NCBI RefSeq assembly: GCF_028206995.1
Contig: NZ_JAQLFL010000003.1
Span: forward strand, 62,001-126,000
DNA from: Collinsella aerofaciens
GTDB taxonomy: Bacteria > Actinomycetota > Coriobacteriia > Coriobacteriales > Coriobacteriaceae
DNA: 64,000 bases
Reading direction: 5' to 3'
Shown: piece after piece, positions 26,992 to 35,490 of the stretch
How the letters are laid out: every line of letters begins with the position of its first letter
Position numbering within the stretch: the first letter of the stretch is position 1
Made by a program: the position numbers and the translations under genes
The notes under the pieces: model-generated
Databases searched by the model: none
What the model was told of the DNA's origin: nothing
Seen by the model: the letters and a program-made list of their open reading frames with translations, nothing else

Positions 26992-27096
26992 TACTCGGAC
27001 AGAACCGACTCGGTTTTGTCCGAGTAATCTCGAGCATAATCTGATTCATGCGATACAATTAACTCGGACAAAACCGAGTCGGAAGGAACCGAGTAA
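26992..27096 (+). promoter_or_regulatory. Repeated CTCGG-type operators before the DUF234-type ATPase
   Basis: A 21-base motif occurs as exact inverted copies at 27005-27025 and 27062-27082. Each contains an inner palindrome CTCGG-six bases-CCGAG. A third imperfect copy (26993-27009) and a half site GGAACCGAGTAA (27085-27096) bring the array right up to the GTG start codon. A -10-like TACAAT lies at 27054-27059. The tight coupling to the start suggests control by the ATPase gene product itself or by a dedicated regulator. Confidence 0.6.
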
Positions 27097-28479
27097 GTGG
27101 AATTTATTGGCAGGGAGCGTGAGCTCGCCCGTATTAAGAAAACGCTCAAAGCACCCGAGCAGCGCAATGTTCTCATTTACGGCAGGCGTCGCGTCGGAAA
27201 AAGTGAGCTCATCAAGCAGGCGCTAACCGATTTGTCGGACGTCGCAACGGTCTATTACGAGTGCCGCCAAACCTCCGAGGCAGACAACCTCGAGAGTCTG
27301 TCCGTCCTTGTTGCTGAAGCGCTGAGCTTTCCTCCGCTCGCCTTCACAGGCATCCGCGAGCTCATCGAATTTCTGTTTGCCCAAGCTAAAGACAAGAACA
27401 TTACCCTCGTTCTCGACGAATACCCCTACTTGAGAGATGCGGTTAAAGGCCTAGACAGCATTCTTCAGACCTCAATCGACGCCCGCAGGGAAGACTCACG
27501 TTTAAACATTGTCCTGTGCGGCTCCTACGTTGAGATTATGAAATCCCTCATCGAGCATGAAAGCCCCCTCTACGGGCGAATTGATCTCGCGCTTGAGCTT
27601 AAGCCCATGGATTACTTTGACGCTGCGAAGTTCTATCCCGCGTTCTCGCCCGAGGACAAGGTGCGGCTCTATAGCGTTTTTGGCGGTATCCCCTTTTACA
27701 ATCGCCTCATCGATCAATCCCAAAGCGTACGCAACAACATCATCGAGCTCGTCACGGAACCTGGCGCCCGCTTAGAAAGCGAGGTGCCGTCCTATCTCAA
27801 CGCCGAGATCTCGAAGATGACCAACGCCAACGAAGTTTTCGGGGCTCTCGCACAAGGCTACTCCCGTTGGGGGGACGTGCTGGCACAGTCGCACGTCTCG
27901 AGCGGTCCGGCCATGGCAGACGTGCTCGACAAGCTCATGTCACTCGAAATCGTCCAAAAGCGTGCACCCATCAACGACCCTACGAACAAGCGCAAGTCTG
28001 GCTACTTTGTAGTGGATCCGCTTTCGCTCTTTTACTATCGCTATGTTTTCCGCAATGCCTCAGCGCGTCAGCTGCTCGACTCGGAAGTCTTCTATGATCG
28101 TCACGTCTTCCAAGACTTCGAGGAAAACTACGTTCCTCATATGTTCGAGGAGATCTGCCGTCAATACCTCGTGCGGCAGAACAGGACCGGCAAGATCGAA
28201 CCGGCTTTCGACGCCATAGGCAAGTACTGGTACGACGACCCCGCAAACAAAACGAGCGGCGAATTCGATGTGGTAACGCAAGACCCCGAGGGCTACGCAT
28301 TCTACGAAGCAAAGTTCCGCAAATCCCCCATCACGCAAAAAATGGTCGACGAGGAAATCGCCCAAGTCGAGGCAACGGGACTCAAGTGCCATCGCTATGG
28401 ATTCTTCTCCCGTTCGGGCTTCGAAGCTGGCGAAAGCGATCGAACCGTCTTCATCGACCTGCCGCAGATGTTTGGATAG
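27097..28479 (+). CDS. AAA ATPase with DUF234-type C-terminal domain
   Basis: The 460-residue protein starts with the typical FIGRERELARI segment, followed by Walker A GRRRVGKSE (29-37), a Walker B ITLVLDEYPYL (about 102-112), a winged-helix region (about 240-300) and a C-terminal nuclease-like DUF234 domain (EFDVVTQDPEGYAFYEAKFRKSPIT). Such ATPases are widespread in archaea and gut bacteria; no member of this group has a settled role. The start is GTG with GGAAGG at 27081-27086. It is monocistronic and preceded by repeated palindromes. Confidence 0.85.
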   Translation: MEFIGRERELARIKKTLKAPEQRNVLIYGRRRVGKSELIKQALTDLSDVATVYYECRQTSEADNLESLSVLVAEALSFPPLAFTGIRELIEFLFAQAKDKNITLVLDEYPYLRDAVKGLDSILQTSIDARREDSRLNIVLCGSYVEIMKSLIEHESPLYGRIDLALELKPMDYFDAAKFYPAFSPEDKVRLYSVFGGIPFYNRLIDQSQSVRNNIIELVTEPGARLESEVPSYLNAEISKMTNANEVFGALAQGYSRWGDVLAQSHVSSGPAMADVLDKLMSLEIVQKRAPINDPTNKRKSGYFVVDPLSLFYYRYVFRNASARQLLDSEVFYDRHVFQDFEENYVPHMFEEICRQYLVRQNRTGKIEPAFDAIGKYWYDDPANKTSGEFDVVTQDPEGYAFYEAKFRKSPITQKMVDEEIAQVEATGLKCHRYGFFSRSGFEAGESDRTVFIDLPQMFG

Positions 28480-28636
28480 GACAGGACAGGTCCCTCCCGC
28501 ATTCCAAGCATTCATTATCTAATCGAACGATTGTTCGATGGATTTCGTGTTGGGTGGAATCGTCTGTGGGCTGGGCTATGCTACCTTGACTATCTATATG
28601 ACTTAAACGCAGCAAAGAAGCACCGAGAGAGCGAGT

Positions 28637-30634
28637 ATGGCAAAAAACACCGCAAATTATGGTAACGACAGTATCCGCCAGCTCAAGGACGAGGAGCGCG
28701 TACGCCTGCGCCCCGCCGTCATCTTTGGCTCGGACGGGCTCGACGGCTGCGCGCATGCCGCCTTCGAGATCCTGTCCAACGCCGTTGACGAGGCGCGCCA
28801 GGGCTACGGCAAGCTCATCACCCTTACCGCCTTTCGCGATGGCTCCATTCAGGTAGAGGACAACGGCCGCGGCTGCCCGCTCGACTGGAACCCTTCCGAG
28901 AAGCGCTTTAACTGGGAGCTCGTCTTTTGCGAGCTTTACGCCGGCGGCAAGTACAACAACAACCAGGGCGGCGACTACGACTTCTCGCTCGGTACCAACG
29001 GCCTGGGCTCGTGCGCGACCCAGTACGCCTCCGAATACATGGACGTCACGGTTTGGCGCGACGGCAACAAGTACTCCCTGCACTTTAAAAAGGGCAAGGT
29101 CGTTGGCGCCAAAAAGAAGGCACTCGAGATTGAGCCCAGCGACGAGGACCGTACCGGCACCACCATCAAATGGCGCCCCGATCTTGAGGTCTTTACCTCC
29201 ATCAGCATCCCCCACGATTGGTATCGCGAGACCATGCGCCGCCAGGCCGTGGTCAACGCCAACGTGACCTTCCGCCTGCGCATTGAGGGCGACGATGGCG
29301 AGTTTTCCGAAGAGGACTTTTGCTATCCCAAGGGCATCGAAGACTACGTGCTCGAGAAGGTCGGTACCGACTACCTCACCGAGCCCTTCTTTATCGAGGC
29401 CGACCGTCGCGGTCGCGATCGCGAGGACCTGCCCGACTACAATGTAAAGATCACCGCGTGCATGTGCTTCTCGCGCACCATCATGATGCAGGAGTACTAC
29501 CACAACTCATCGTGGCTCGAGAATGGCGGCTCGCCCGAGAAGGCCGCCCGCAGCGCTCTGACCAGTGCCATCGATGCTTACATTAAGCAACAGGGCAAGT
29601 ACAACAAAAACGAGAGCGGCATTAAGTGGCAGGACGTCCAGGACTGTCTGGTGCTGGTGACCAACTGCTTCTCCACCCAGACGTCCTATGAAAACCAGAC
29701 TAAGAAGGCCATCAACAACCGCTTTATCCAGCAGGCTATGACGGCCTTCTTTAAGGAGCGGCTCTCGACCTACCTAATCGAGAACAAAGACGCTGCCAAC
29801 AAGATCATGGAGCAGGTGCTCATCAACAAGCGTTCGCGCGAGAACGCCGAGAAGACGCGTCAGAGCATCAAGACCAACCTACAGCAGAAGACCGACATGG
29901 CCAACCGCGTGCAGAAGTTCATCGACTGCCGCTCCAAGGACAAGAGCCGCCGCGAGATCTACATCGTAGAGGGCGACTCGGCAGCAGGCGCCATTCGCAC
30001 CTCGCGCGATGCCGAGTTCCAAGGCGTTATGCCCGTCCGCGGTAAGATCCTCAACTGCCTGAAGGAAGACTATCCGCGCATCTTTAAGTCCGACATCATC
30101 ATGGACCTCATGCGCGTGCTGGGCTGCGGCGTGGAGATCAAGGACAAGCGCATCAAAAACCTTGGTGCCTTTGACCTGGACAACCTCAACTGGAACAAGG
30201 TCATCATCTGTACGGACGCCGACGTCGACGGTTATCACATCCGTACGCTCGTGCTCACCATGCTCTACCGCCTGGTGCCCACGCTTATCGACGAGGGTTA
30301 CGTGTATATCGCCGAATCGCCGCTCTACGAGATCAACTGCAAAGAGAAGACCTACTTTGCCTACACCGAGCTCGAGAAGAACGGCATCCTCAAGGAGATT
30401 GGCGACCAAAAGTGCTCCATCAACCGCTCCAAGGGTCTTGGTGAGAACGACCCGGACATGATGTGGCTCACCACCATGAACCCCGAGACGCGTCGCCTGA
30501 TCAAGGTGGAGCCCGAGGACGTCACCAAGATGGAGACCATGTTCAATCTGTTGCTGGGCAACGACGAGGCAGGCCGCAAGCGCCATATCTCCGAGCACGG
30601 CAAGGAATACCTGGACCAGCTGGACCTGCAGTAA
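28637..30634 (+). CDS. Type IIA topoisomerase subunit B (gyrase B/ParE-like paralogue)
   Basis: The 665-residue protein has a GHKL ATPase domain (NAVDEARQGYG, DNGRGCPLD, GTNGLGSCATQ, GTTIKWRPD) and a TOPRIM domain with EGDSAAGA (about 444-451) and TDADVDGYHI (about 526). It lacks the extra insert of proteobacterial GyrB. The EGDSAAGA loop differs from the usual EGDSAGG. A partner A-subunit gene follows 45 bases downstream, so together they form a complete ATP-dependent topoisomerase. The divergence from standard gyrase motifs suggests a topoisomerase IV-like second enzyme rather than the main gyrase. Confidence 0.88.
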   Translation: MAKNTANYGNDSIRQLKDEERVRLRPAVIFGSDGLDGCAHAAFEILSNAVDEARQGYGKLITLTAFRDGSIQVEDNGRGCPLDWNPSEKRFNWELVFCELYAGGKYNNNQGGDYDFSLGTNGLGSCATQYASEYMDVTVWRDGNKYSLHFKKGKVVGAKKKALEIEPSDEDRTGTTIKWRPDLEVFTSISIPHDWYRETMRRQAVVNANVTFRLRIEGDDGEFSEEDFCYPKGIEDYVLEKVGTDYLTEPFFIEADRRGRDREDLPDYNVKITACMCFSRTIMMQEYYHNSSWLENGGSPEKAARSALTSAIDAYIKQQGKYNKNESGIKWQDVQDCLVLVTNCFSTQTSYENQTKKAINNRFIQQAMTAFFKERLSTYLIENKDAANKIMEQVLINKRSRENAEKTRQSIKTNLQQKTDMANRVQKFIDCRSKDKSRREIYIVEGDSAAGAIRTSRDAEFQGVMPVRGKILNCLKEDYPRIFKSDIIMDLMRVLGCGVEIKDKRIKNLGAFDLDNLNWNKVIICTDADVDGYHIRTLVLTMLYRLVPTLIDEGYVYIAESPLYEINCKEKTYFAYTELEKNGILKEIGDQKCSINRSKGLGENDPDMMWLTTMNPETRRLIKVEPEDVTKMETMFNLLLGNDEAGRKRHISEHGKEYLDQLDLQ

Positions 30635-30679
30635 CAGCAAATCGATAACGACGGCCCATAAGAAGTTCAAGAGGATATC

Positions 30680-32920
30680 GTGGCAAAGAAGAAGACGAAG
30701 AACCAGCCAAAGAAAAAGCAGGTCAACGCCGAGAACGTCATCGGCCTGCACTCCGAGGTCACCGACCAGCCGATCACGCAGACGCTCGAGGTCAACTACA
30801 TGCCCTACGCCATGAGCGTCAACGTCTCGCGTGCGTTCCCCGAGATCGACGGCTTTAAGCCCTCGCACCGCAAGCTGCTCTACACCATGTACAAGATGGG
30901 TCTGCTCAAGGGCGAGCGCCAGAAGAGCGCCAACATCGTGGGCCAGACCATGAAGCTTAACCCGCACGGCGACGCCGCGATCTACGAGACGATGGTGCGT
31001 CTGGCCACCGGCAACGAGGCGCTTCTTGCCCCCTTCGTAGAGTCGAAGGGCAACTTTGGCAAGTACTATTCGGGCGACCTGAGCTACGCCGCCTCGCGTT
31101 ATACCGAGGCCAAGCTCTCCCCCATCAGCGCCGAGATCTTCAAGGACATCGACAAGGACCCGGTCGACTTCGTCGACAGCTACGACGGTGCCATGAAGGA
31201 GCCGCGCCTGCTGCCCACCACGTTCCCCAACATCCTTGTCTCGGCCAACAAGGGCATCGGCGTCGCCATGGCGTCCGACATCTGCGGCTTCAACCTCAAC
31301 GAGGTCTGCACCGCCACGATGCACTACCTGCAGGATCCCGACTGCGACCTGCTCGAGTACATGCCCATGCCCGACTTCTCGACCGGCGGCGAGATCATCT
31401 ACCGCCGCGAGGAGATGGAGAAGATTATTGAGACCGGCCTGGGCAGCTTCCAGATCCGCTCCCGCTGGCGTTGGATTCCCGAAGAGCGCATCATCGAGGT
31501 CTACGAGATCCCCTACACCACCAAGACCGATGTCATCATCGAACGCATCGTCAAGCTCTCCAAGGAAGGCAAGGTCAAGGAGATCGCCGACATCCGCGAC
31601 GAGACAGACCTTTCGGGTCTGCGCATCGCCATCGACCTTAAGCGCGGCGTCGACCCCGACAAGCTCATGGCCAAGCTCTATCGCTCGACCACGCTACAGG
31701 ATTCGTTCTCGTGCAACTTCAACGTGCTCGTCGATGGCTATCCCCGTGTTATGGGCGTGCGCCAGATTCTGCACGAGTGGGTCAAATGGCGTATTGAGTC
31801 CACGCGTCGCCGCATTAACTTTGACCTGGGCAAAAAGTCCGAGCGCCTGCACCTGCTGCACGGCCTTGAGGCAATCTTGCTCGACATCGACAAGGCCATC
31901 GCCATCATCCGTGGCACCAAGCTTGAAGCCGAGGTCGTGCCCAACCTTATGAAGGGTTTCGACATCGACGAGACCCAGGCCGAGTTTGTTGCCGAGCTCA
32001 AGCTCCGCAACATTAACGAAGAGTACATCCTCAACCGCACCAAGGACATCGCCAAGCTTGAGAGCGAGATTGCCGAGCTTGAGGAGATCCTCTCCAGCGA
32101 GGAGAACATCAAGAAGGTCATCAGCGACGAGCTGGCCGCGGTCAACAAGAAATATGTGATGCCGCGTCGCACGGGCAGGATCGAGCCCCATGAGGTTATC
32201 GAGGTAAGCTTGGAGCCCGAGGTCGAGGAGTACCCGGTGACCATCATGCTCTCGCGCGATGGCTACCTTAAGAAGATGACGGACCGCGTGCTCAAGAAGG
32301 CGACCACGCTCAAGTACAAGGACGGCGACAAACCCTTTATCGAGTTCCCGTCCTCCAACACCCACGAGCTGCTGGTCTTTACCAACAAGAGCCAGGTGTA
32401 CAAATGCAAGGTTGCGGCGTTTGAGGACACCAAGTCGGCCCAGCTGGGCTCGTACCTGCCGACCGATCTTGAGATGGAACCCGACGAGAGCGTCATCTGG
32501 GTCATCGACCCCGAGGACTATAAGGCCGACGTGCTGTTTGTCTTTGAGAACGGCCGCGTGGTGCGTGTCGCACTTTCTGGATACGTCACCAAGACCAACC
32601 GCAAGCGCCTCAAGAACGCCATCTACGGCGGCAGCAAGCTGCTGTATGCCCAGGTGCTCAAGGAAGACCGCGACATCGCACTGGTCTCGAGCGACTATCG
32701 TTTGATGAACTTCAACACGTCGTTGCTCAAGACCAAGACGACTACCAACACGCAGGGCGTCCAGGCCTTTACCGCCAAGAAGGGCCGCTCGGTCACCACC
32801 GTCGGCACAACCGAAGAGATCCTTGGCGCCGGCGTCTCGGCCGAGAAGTTCACCGCGCAGAGCCTCCCCTCAGCCGGTGCCCTCATGAAAGAAAACGACA
32901 TGCCAAGTTTGTTTGACTAA
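30680..32920 (+). CDS. Type IIA topoisomerase subunit A (gyrase A/ParC-like paralogue)
   Basis: The 746-residue protein has the winged-helix cleavage domain with catalytic Y141 in AASRYTEAKL. The QRDR-like loop is NPHGDAAIYETM (95-106), a long coiled-coil tower lies at about 440-500, and a short C-terminal domain of five or so blades ends the chain. At the position of E. coli GyrA S83 it has Ala99, with Glu103 at the D87 position. It starts with GTG (GAGG box at 30671-30674). It forms an operon with the B subunit. DNA cleavage and strand passage are known family functions; its cellular task is inferred. Confidence 0.88.
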   Translation: MAKKKTKNQPKKKQVNAENVIGLHSEVTDQPITQTLEVNYMPYAMSVNVSRAFPEIDGFKPSHRKLLYTMYKMGLLKGERQKSANIVGQTMKLNPHGDAAIYETMVRLATGNEALLAPFVESKGNFGKYYSGDLSYAASRYTEAKLSPISAEIFKDIDKDPVDFVDSYDGAMKEPRLLPTTFPNILVSANKGIGVAMASDICGFNLNEVCTATMHYLQDPDCDLLEYMPMPDFSTGGEIIYRREEMEKIIETGLGSFQIRSRWRWIPEERIIEVYEIPYTTKTDVIIERIVKLSKEGKVKEIADIRDETDLSGLRIAIDLKRGVDPDKLMAKLYRSTTLQDSFSCNFNVLVDGYPRVMGVRQILHEWVKWRIESTRRRINFDLGKKSERLHLLHGLEAILLDIDKAIAIIRGTKLEAEVVPNLMKGFDIDETQAEFVAELKLRNINEEYILNRTKDIAKLESEIAELEEILSSEENIKKVISDELAAVNKKYVMPRRTGRIEPHEVIEVSLEPEVEEYPVTIMLSRDGYLKKMTDRVLKKATTLKYKDGDKPFIEFPSSNTHELLVFTNKSQVYKCKVAAFEDTKSAQLGSYLPTDLEMEPDESVIWVIDPEDYKADVLFVFENGRVVRVALSGYVTKTNRKRLKNAIYGGSKLLYAQVLKEDRDIALVSSDYRLMNFNTSLLKTKTTTNTQGVQAFTAKKGRSVTTVGTTEEILGAGVSAEKFTAQSLPSAGALMKENDMPSLFD

Positions 32921-32957
32921 AACAACGGCAGCCAAACCGTCATGGTTTTACAATGCA

Positions 32958-32998
32958 GCGGGGCCCGGAGCGCAGCAACATCGCGCTCCGGGCCCCGC
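32958..32998. terminator. Strong GC-rich hairpin after the topoisomerase operon
   Basis: A perfect 16-base stem (32958-32973 with 32983-32998) has a 9-base loop. No T run follows, so it may act as an RNA-stabilising end or a pause site rather than a classical terminator. Confidence 0.65.
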
Positions 32999-33077
32999 TC
33001 GTTGCAACGTAGTCGGAATAATAGGAATCCCCGTTTTTCACTCCTGCAATCCCGCGGCACAAGACATGTTAAACCGT

Positions 33078-33133
33078 TAGCAAAACTTGCAAAAATTAGC
33101 AAAAGTTGCAAAAAGTAGCAAAACCTGCAAAGG
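33078..33133 (+). repeat. GCAAAA tandem repeat array upstream of an ATPase relic
   Basis: GCAAAA-type units begin at 33080, 33089, 33099, 33108, 33118 and 33127, alternating 9 and 10 bases, which makes a 19-base period of about two and a half copies. The array directly precedes the remains of an ATPase gene and is probably the operator/promoter region of that family. Confidence 0.7.
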
Positions 33134-33138
33134 GGCCA

Positions 33139-33608
33139 CCATGGATCGCAGCAAATGTCTCCGCCATGCCAGGCATGCTCGAAGATATTATCGAGCGAAC
33201 CAAAGAAGCGGCAGATAGCTACCTTTCACAGTCTCACGCGCGCATGAACGGCGTTCAAATTGGTCCAGTGGGCATCAATTGGACATATGTTCAAGAAGCC
33301 CAGGGCAACTGGCGCACGTGCATGAATGGCATCTTCAGGCAACTCGAGAAGCATGGCATCGGGCTTCTCTCGAAACGACCTATCGGGAGCTTTCCGATAA
33401 AGACATTGAGTTTTTGCTCGCGATGCTGCCCGATTCTGGCCCCAGCAGGACCTCGGAGATAGCCAAACGCATGGGCGTCGCCAGCAACTACGCAAGCCAA
33501 TACAAACGCCGCCTCCTCGAGGACGGCGTTATCGGGGAACGTGGACGTGGCCTCGTCGGCTTTGACATACCCGCGTTCAGGGAGTTCCTGAGCGAGAAAG
33601 TCTCCTAG
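33139..33608 (+). pseudogene. Collapsed AAA ATPase gene with wHTH C-terminus
   Basis: Two fragments of one ATPase family survive. The first (about 33139-33370) encodes the stretch that normally follows Walker A (ANVSAMPGMLEDIIERTKEAA) and ends at HGIGLL, just where Walker B should begin. The second (about 33372-33608, in another frame) encodes the C-terminal winged helix (TYRELSDKDIEFLLAMLPDSG to FREFLSEKVS). The N-terminus with Walker A, the region with Walker B and about 200 further residues are missing, and the frame shifts at the junction. The gene cannot make a working ATPase. Family assignment rests on memory of homologous proteins. Confidence 0.78.
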
Positions 33609-33716
33609 CACGCGGAGATTGTCCACAAGGGCAACGGTGCATGGCAATCAACGATTCACCCGGCAAGGACGGCAAGTACTTCCAATAACGCTGATTGCCA
33701 TGCGTTCTTCTTGTCC

Positions 33717-34247
33717 TTAGGCGAGCTTGCGAGCGAGCTCTCGCACCTCTTCCAACTTGGGCGACGATGCCATGCTGTCGCGCTCGGTCATACCGCTGAT
33801 GGTGACAATGCCCTGGTCCTCCCACTTGCAGTACGCGCAGGTTGACTTATACATAGCGATCGCCGCATCATAGACGCCCTCGCTATGGCTATCGAGCAAA
33901 AGGGCCGTCTTGGTGAACGGGAAGCCCGTAGCACCGAAGGCGTACAGGCGGTCGATGGCGGCCTTCTCCTGCGCAGTGATATCAAACCAGTAGATAGGCG
34001 AAGCGAAGACAACCATATCGGCGCCTTTCAGCGACTCGATCACGTCGGCCATGTCATCCTTCTGCACACAGGTGCCCTCATGGGTAAAGCAGTACTGGCA
34101 TCCCAGACAACCAGCGATCTTTTTGCCGGCAACGCGGATGACCTCGACCGTATGGCCGGCCTCGCGCGCGGTCTCGGCAAAGGCCTCGACCATGGTGTCG
34201 GTATTGGCACCCTTGCGCGGGCTACCACTCAATACAACGATATTCAT
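33717..34247 (-). CDS. Flavodoxin family NAD(P)H-dependent oxidoreductase
   Basis: The 176-residue protein has the FMN-binding start MNIVVLSGSPRKGANTDTM, the CLGCQYC cysteine motif (about 46-52) and the ASPIYWFDITAQEKAAIDR loop, which mark the iron-sulfur flavoprotein/NADPH-dependent FMN reductase group. It would reduce quinones, nitro compounds or azo compounds in the cytoplasm. It is monocistronic and intact, between two ATPase relics. Confidence 0.9.
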   Translation of the reverse strand: MNIVVLSGSPRKGANTDTMVEAFAETAREAGHTVEVIRVAGKKIAGCLGCQYCFTHEGTCVQKDDMADVIESLKGADMVVFASPIYWFDITAQEKAAIDRLYAFGATGFPFTKTALLLDSHSEGVYDAAIAMYKSTCAYCKWEDQGIVTISGMTERDSMASSPKLEEVRELARKLA

Positions 34248-34414
34248 AGAAATCCCCCTCCTTCATGCCGCAGGCGCGCGGCACACATTTCGTTGTAACC
34301 AAAACAGATGAAGCTATTCAGTCGTCCGCAGGCCACATCTCTCGTTCGTGCTCTCTAGACAAGGCGCAAACGGTGCTGTACCCCCCCCTGTCGCGCTATA
34401 TCCCTACGCAGTGT

Positions 34415-34590
34415 TCAGAACCCCTGCTCACCGAGCAGCACCGCGCGAGGTCCAGCACGAGTACGCCTTCCCGGGTACAGGGCTCATGCCCTATGCGGGA
34501 GATGAGGACCTTCGGGAACACGTCCCCGATGGGCAGAAGCGACGCGAGCTCCCCCTCAAGCATCAAGTTGATGCTCAAATCGCCTCTCAC
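34415..34590 (-). pseudogene. DUF4143-type ATPase remnant (operator, start and C-terminus only)
   Basis: A GTG start at 34590, behind an AAGGAG box, opens a frame that almost immediately reads the C-terminal end of DUF4143/AAA_14 ATPases (LEGELASLLPIGDVFPKVLISR...REGVLVLDLAR). Adding one base after the codons for LAR restores the family ending WLLGEQGF and the stop at 34415-34417, so a single-base deletion is also present. The nucleotide-binding part is gone. An 18-base inverted repeat at 34600-34650 probably was its operator. The stretch 34248-34414 shows nothing else. Confidence 0.65.
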
Positions 34591-34599
34591 ATACGCTCT

Positions 34600-34650
34600 C
34601 CTTCCCGGTTTCGAAACTCGAATTGATTTAAAGTTTCGAAACCGGGAAGG
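34600..34650 (-). promoter_or_regulatory. 18-base inverted repeat, likely operator of the ATPase remnant
   Basis: The arms 34600-34617 and 34633-34650 are perfect complements containing GGTTTCGAAACC-like cores, separated by 15 A/T-rich bases. The array ends ten bases before the GTG start of the DUF4143 remnant on the minus strand. Confidence 0.6.
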
Positions 34651-34737
34651 CAATATACAAAAGGATGTGTCGAGGAACGAATCTCAGCCACGTCATGTCG
34701 GCAGCGATGAAGGGCGCGTCCGCGCGTGCTACAATGC

Positions 34738-34854
34738 GGGCATCAGAGATGAAAACACAGTCCCCGTCGGGTAGTCGTGGGCGTGCGGGAGTCCGCATCA
34801 GTAACCTGCCTCCTTGGTTGTCCCTTCTCTGCATGGTTATCTACATAAAGGAGG
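34738..34854 (+). ncRNA. Candidate yjdF-type riboswitch
   Basis: The 5' region of the yjdF gene contains AGAGATGAAAACACAGT (34745-34761), a short GGGAGTC element, and GGTTATCTACATAAAGGAGG (34835-34854) running into the ribosome binding site. These resemble the conserved blocks of the yjdF RNA motif, a riboswitch class that sits before yjdF genes and binds aza-aromatic compounds. The expected gene follows directly. The assignment rests on visual resemblance; a covariance-model search would decide it. Confidence 0.6.
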
Positions 34855-34862
34855 AACCAGCC

Positions 34863-35282
34863 ATGCAGATCAGCGTGTCGTCCACCCTGACCGTATATCA
34901 CGACGGTCAATTCTGGGTCGGGCTGGCGGAGCACGTCGAGGGCGGAAAGTACGGCGTCGCCCGCATCGTCTTCGGCGCGGAGCCGTCCGATGAGGAGATC
35001 CTGCGATTCGTTACAAGCGAATGGGAGAAGCTCTCGTTCTTCGGCGACAAGGCCATTGAAACAAACAAGCCCGCGAAGAACCCCAAGCGGCGCGCCCGTG
35101 AGGCGGCGAAAGCCCTTAAGCGGCCCGCGATGAGCACCAAGGCGCAGCAGGCGCTCGCAGCACAGAGAGAAGCGATGAAACAGGAGTCAGCTCATGCAAG
35201 AAGCCGACGCCGCGCGGAAGAGGCTGATGCGCGCTTCGAGCAGCGAAAGCTGAAGCGCAAACAGAAGCATCGTGGGCATTGA
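34863..35282 (+). CDS. yjdF: YjdF family protein (DUF2992)
   Basis: The 139-residue protein has the family beginning STLTVYHDGQFWVGLAEHVEGGKYGVARIVFGAEPSDEEI and a long basic helical tail (about 80-139) rich in Lys, Arg and Ala. The molecular function of YjdF is unknown; its riboswitch suggests a role in handling toxic aromatic compounds. The ATG at 34863 has a perfect AAGGAGG at 34848-34854; the frame upstream is riboswitch sequence. It is monocistronic. Confidence 0.88.
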   Translation: MQISVSSTLTVYHDGQFWVGLAEHVEGGKYGVARIVFGAEPSDEEILRFVTSEWEKLSFFGDKAIETNKPAKNPKRRAREAAKALKRPAMSTKAQQALAAQREAMKQESAHARSRRRAEEADARFEQRKLKRKQKHRGH

Positions 35283-35447
35283 TTGCCATTTGCAGCAAGG
35301 CAAACCATATACAGCAGCGGCGCCAGTTCCACTTGAAGCCGACGCCGCGTAGACGCTGATGGTGACGGCTATGCACGGGCACGGGCGCGCCACCGCACTT
35401 CACAGCTTGTTTCTCAAGTATTTGGGACGCACGCGCGGCGTTCGAAA

Positions 35448-35466
35448 ATGCGGAGCGACTCCGCAT
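35448..35466. terminator. Small hairpin behind the ToxN-like gene
   Basis: ATGCGGAG and CTCCGCAT form an 8-base stem with a 3-base loop, 25 bases after the stop of the minus-strand toxin-like gene. No T run is present. The rest of 35283-35490 shows no gene. Confidence 0.35.
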
Positions 35467-35490
35467 GGCTCGAGACTGAGCCGAGGTGCC

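Noticed and set aside
29879..31324. 481-codon open frame on the minus strand opposite the topoisomerase genes
   Set aside because: It is antisense to two strongly supported genes, spans their intergenic gap, has no family motif and reflects the GC-skewed third positions of the real genes.
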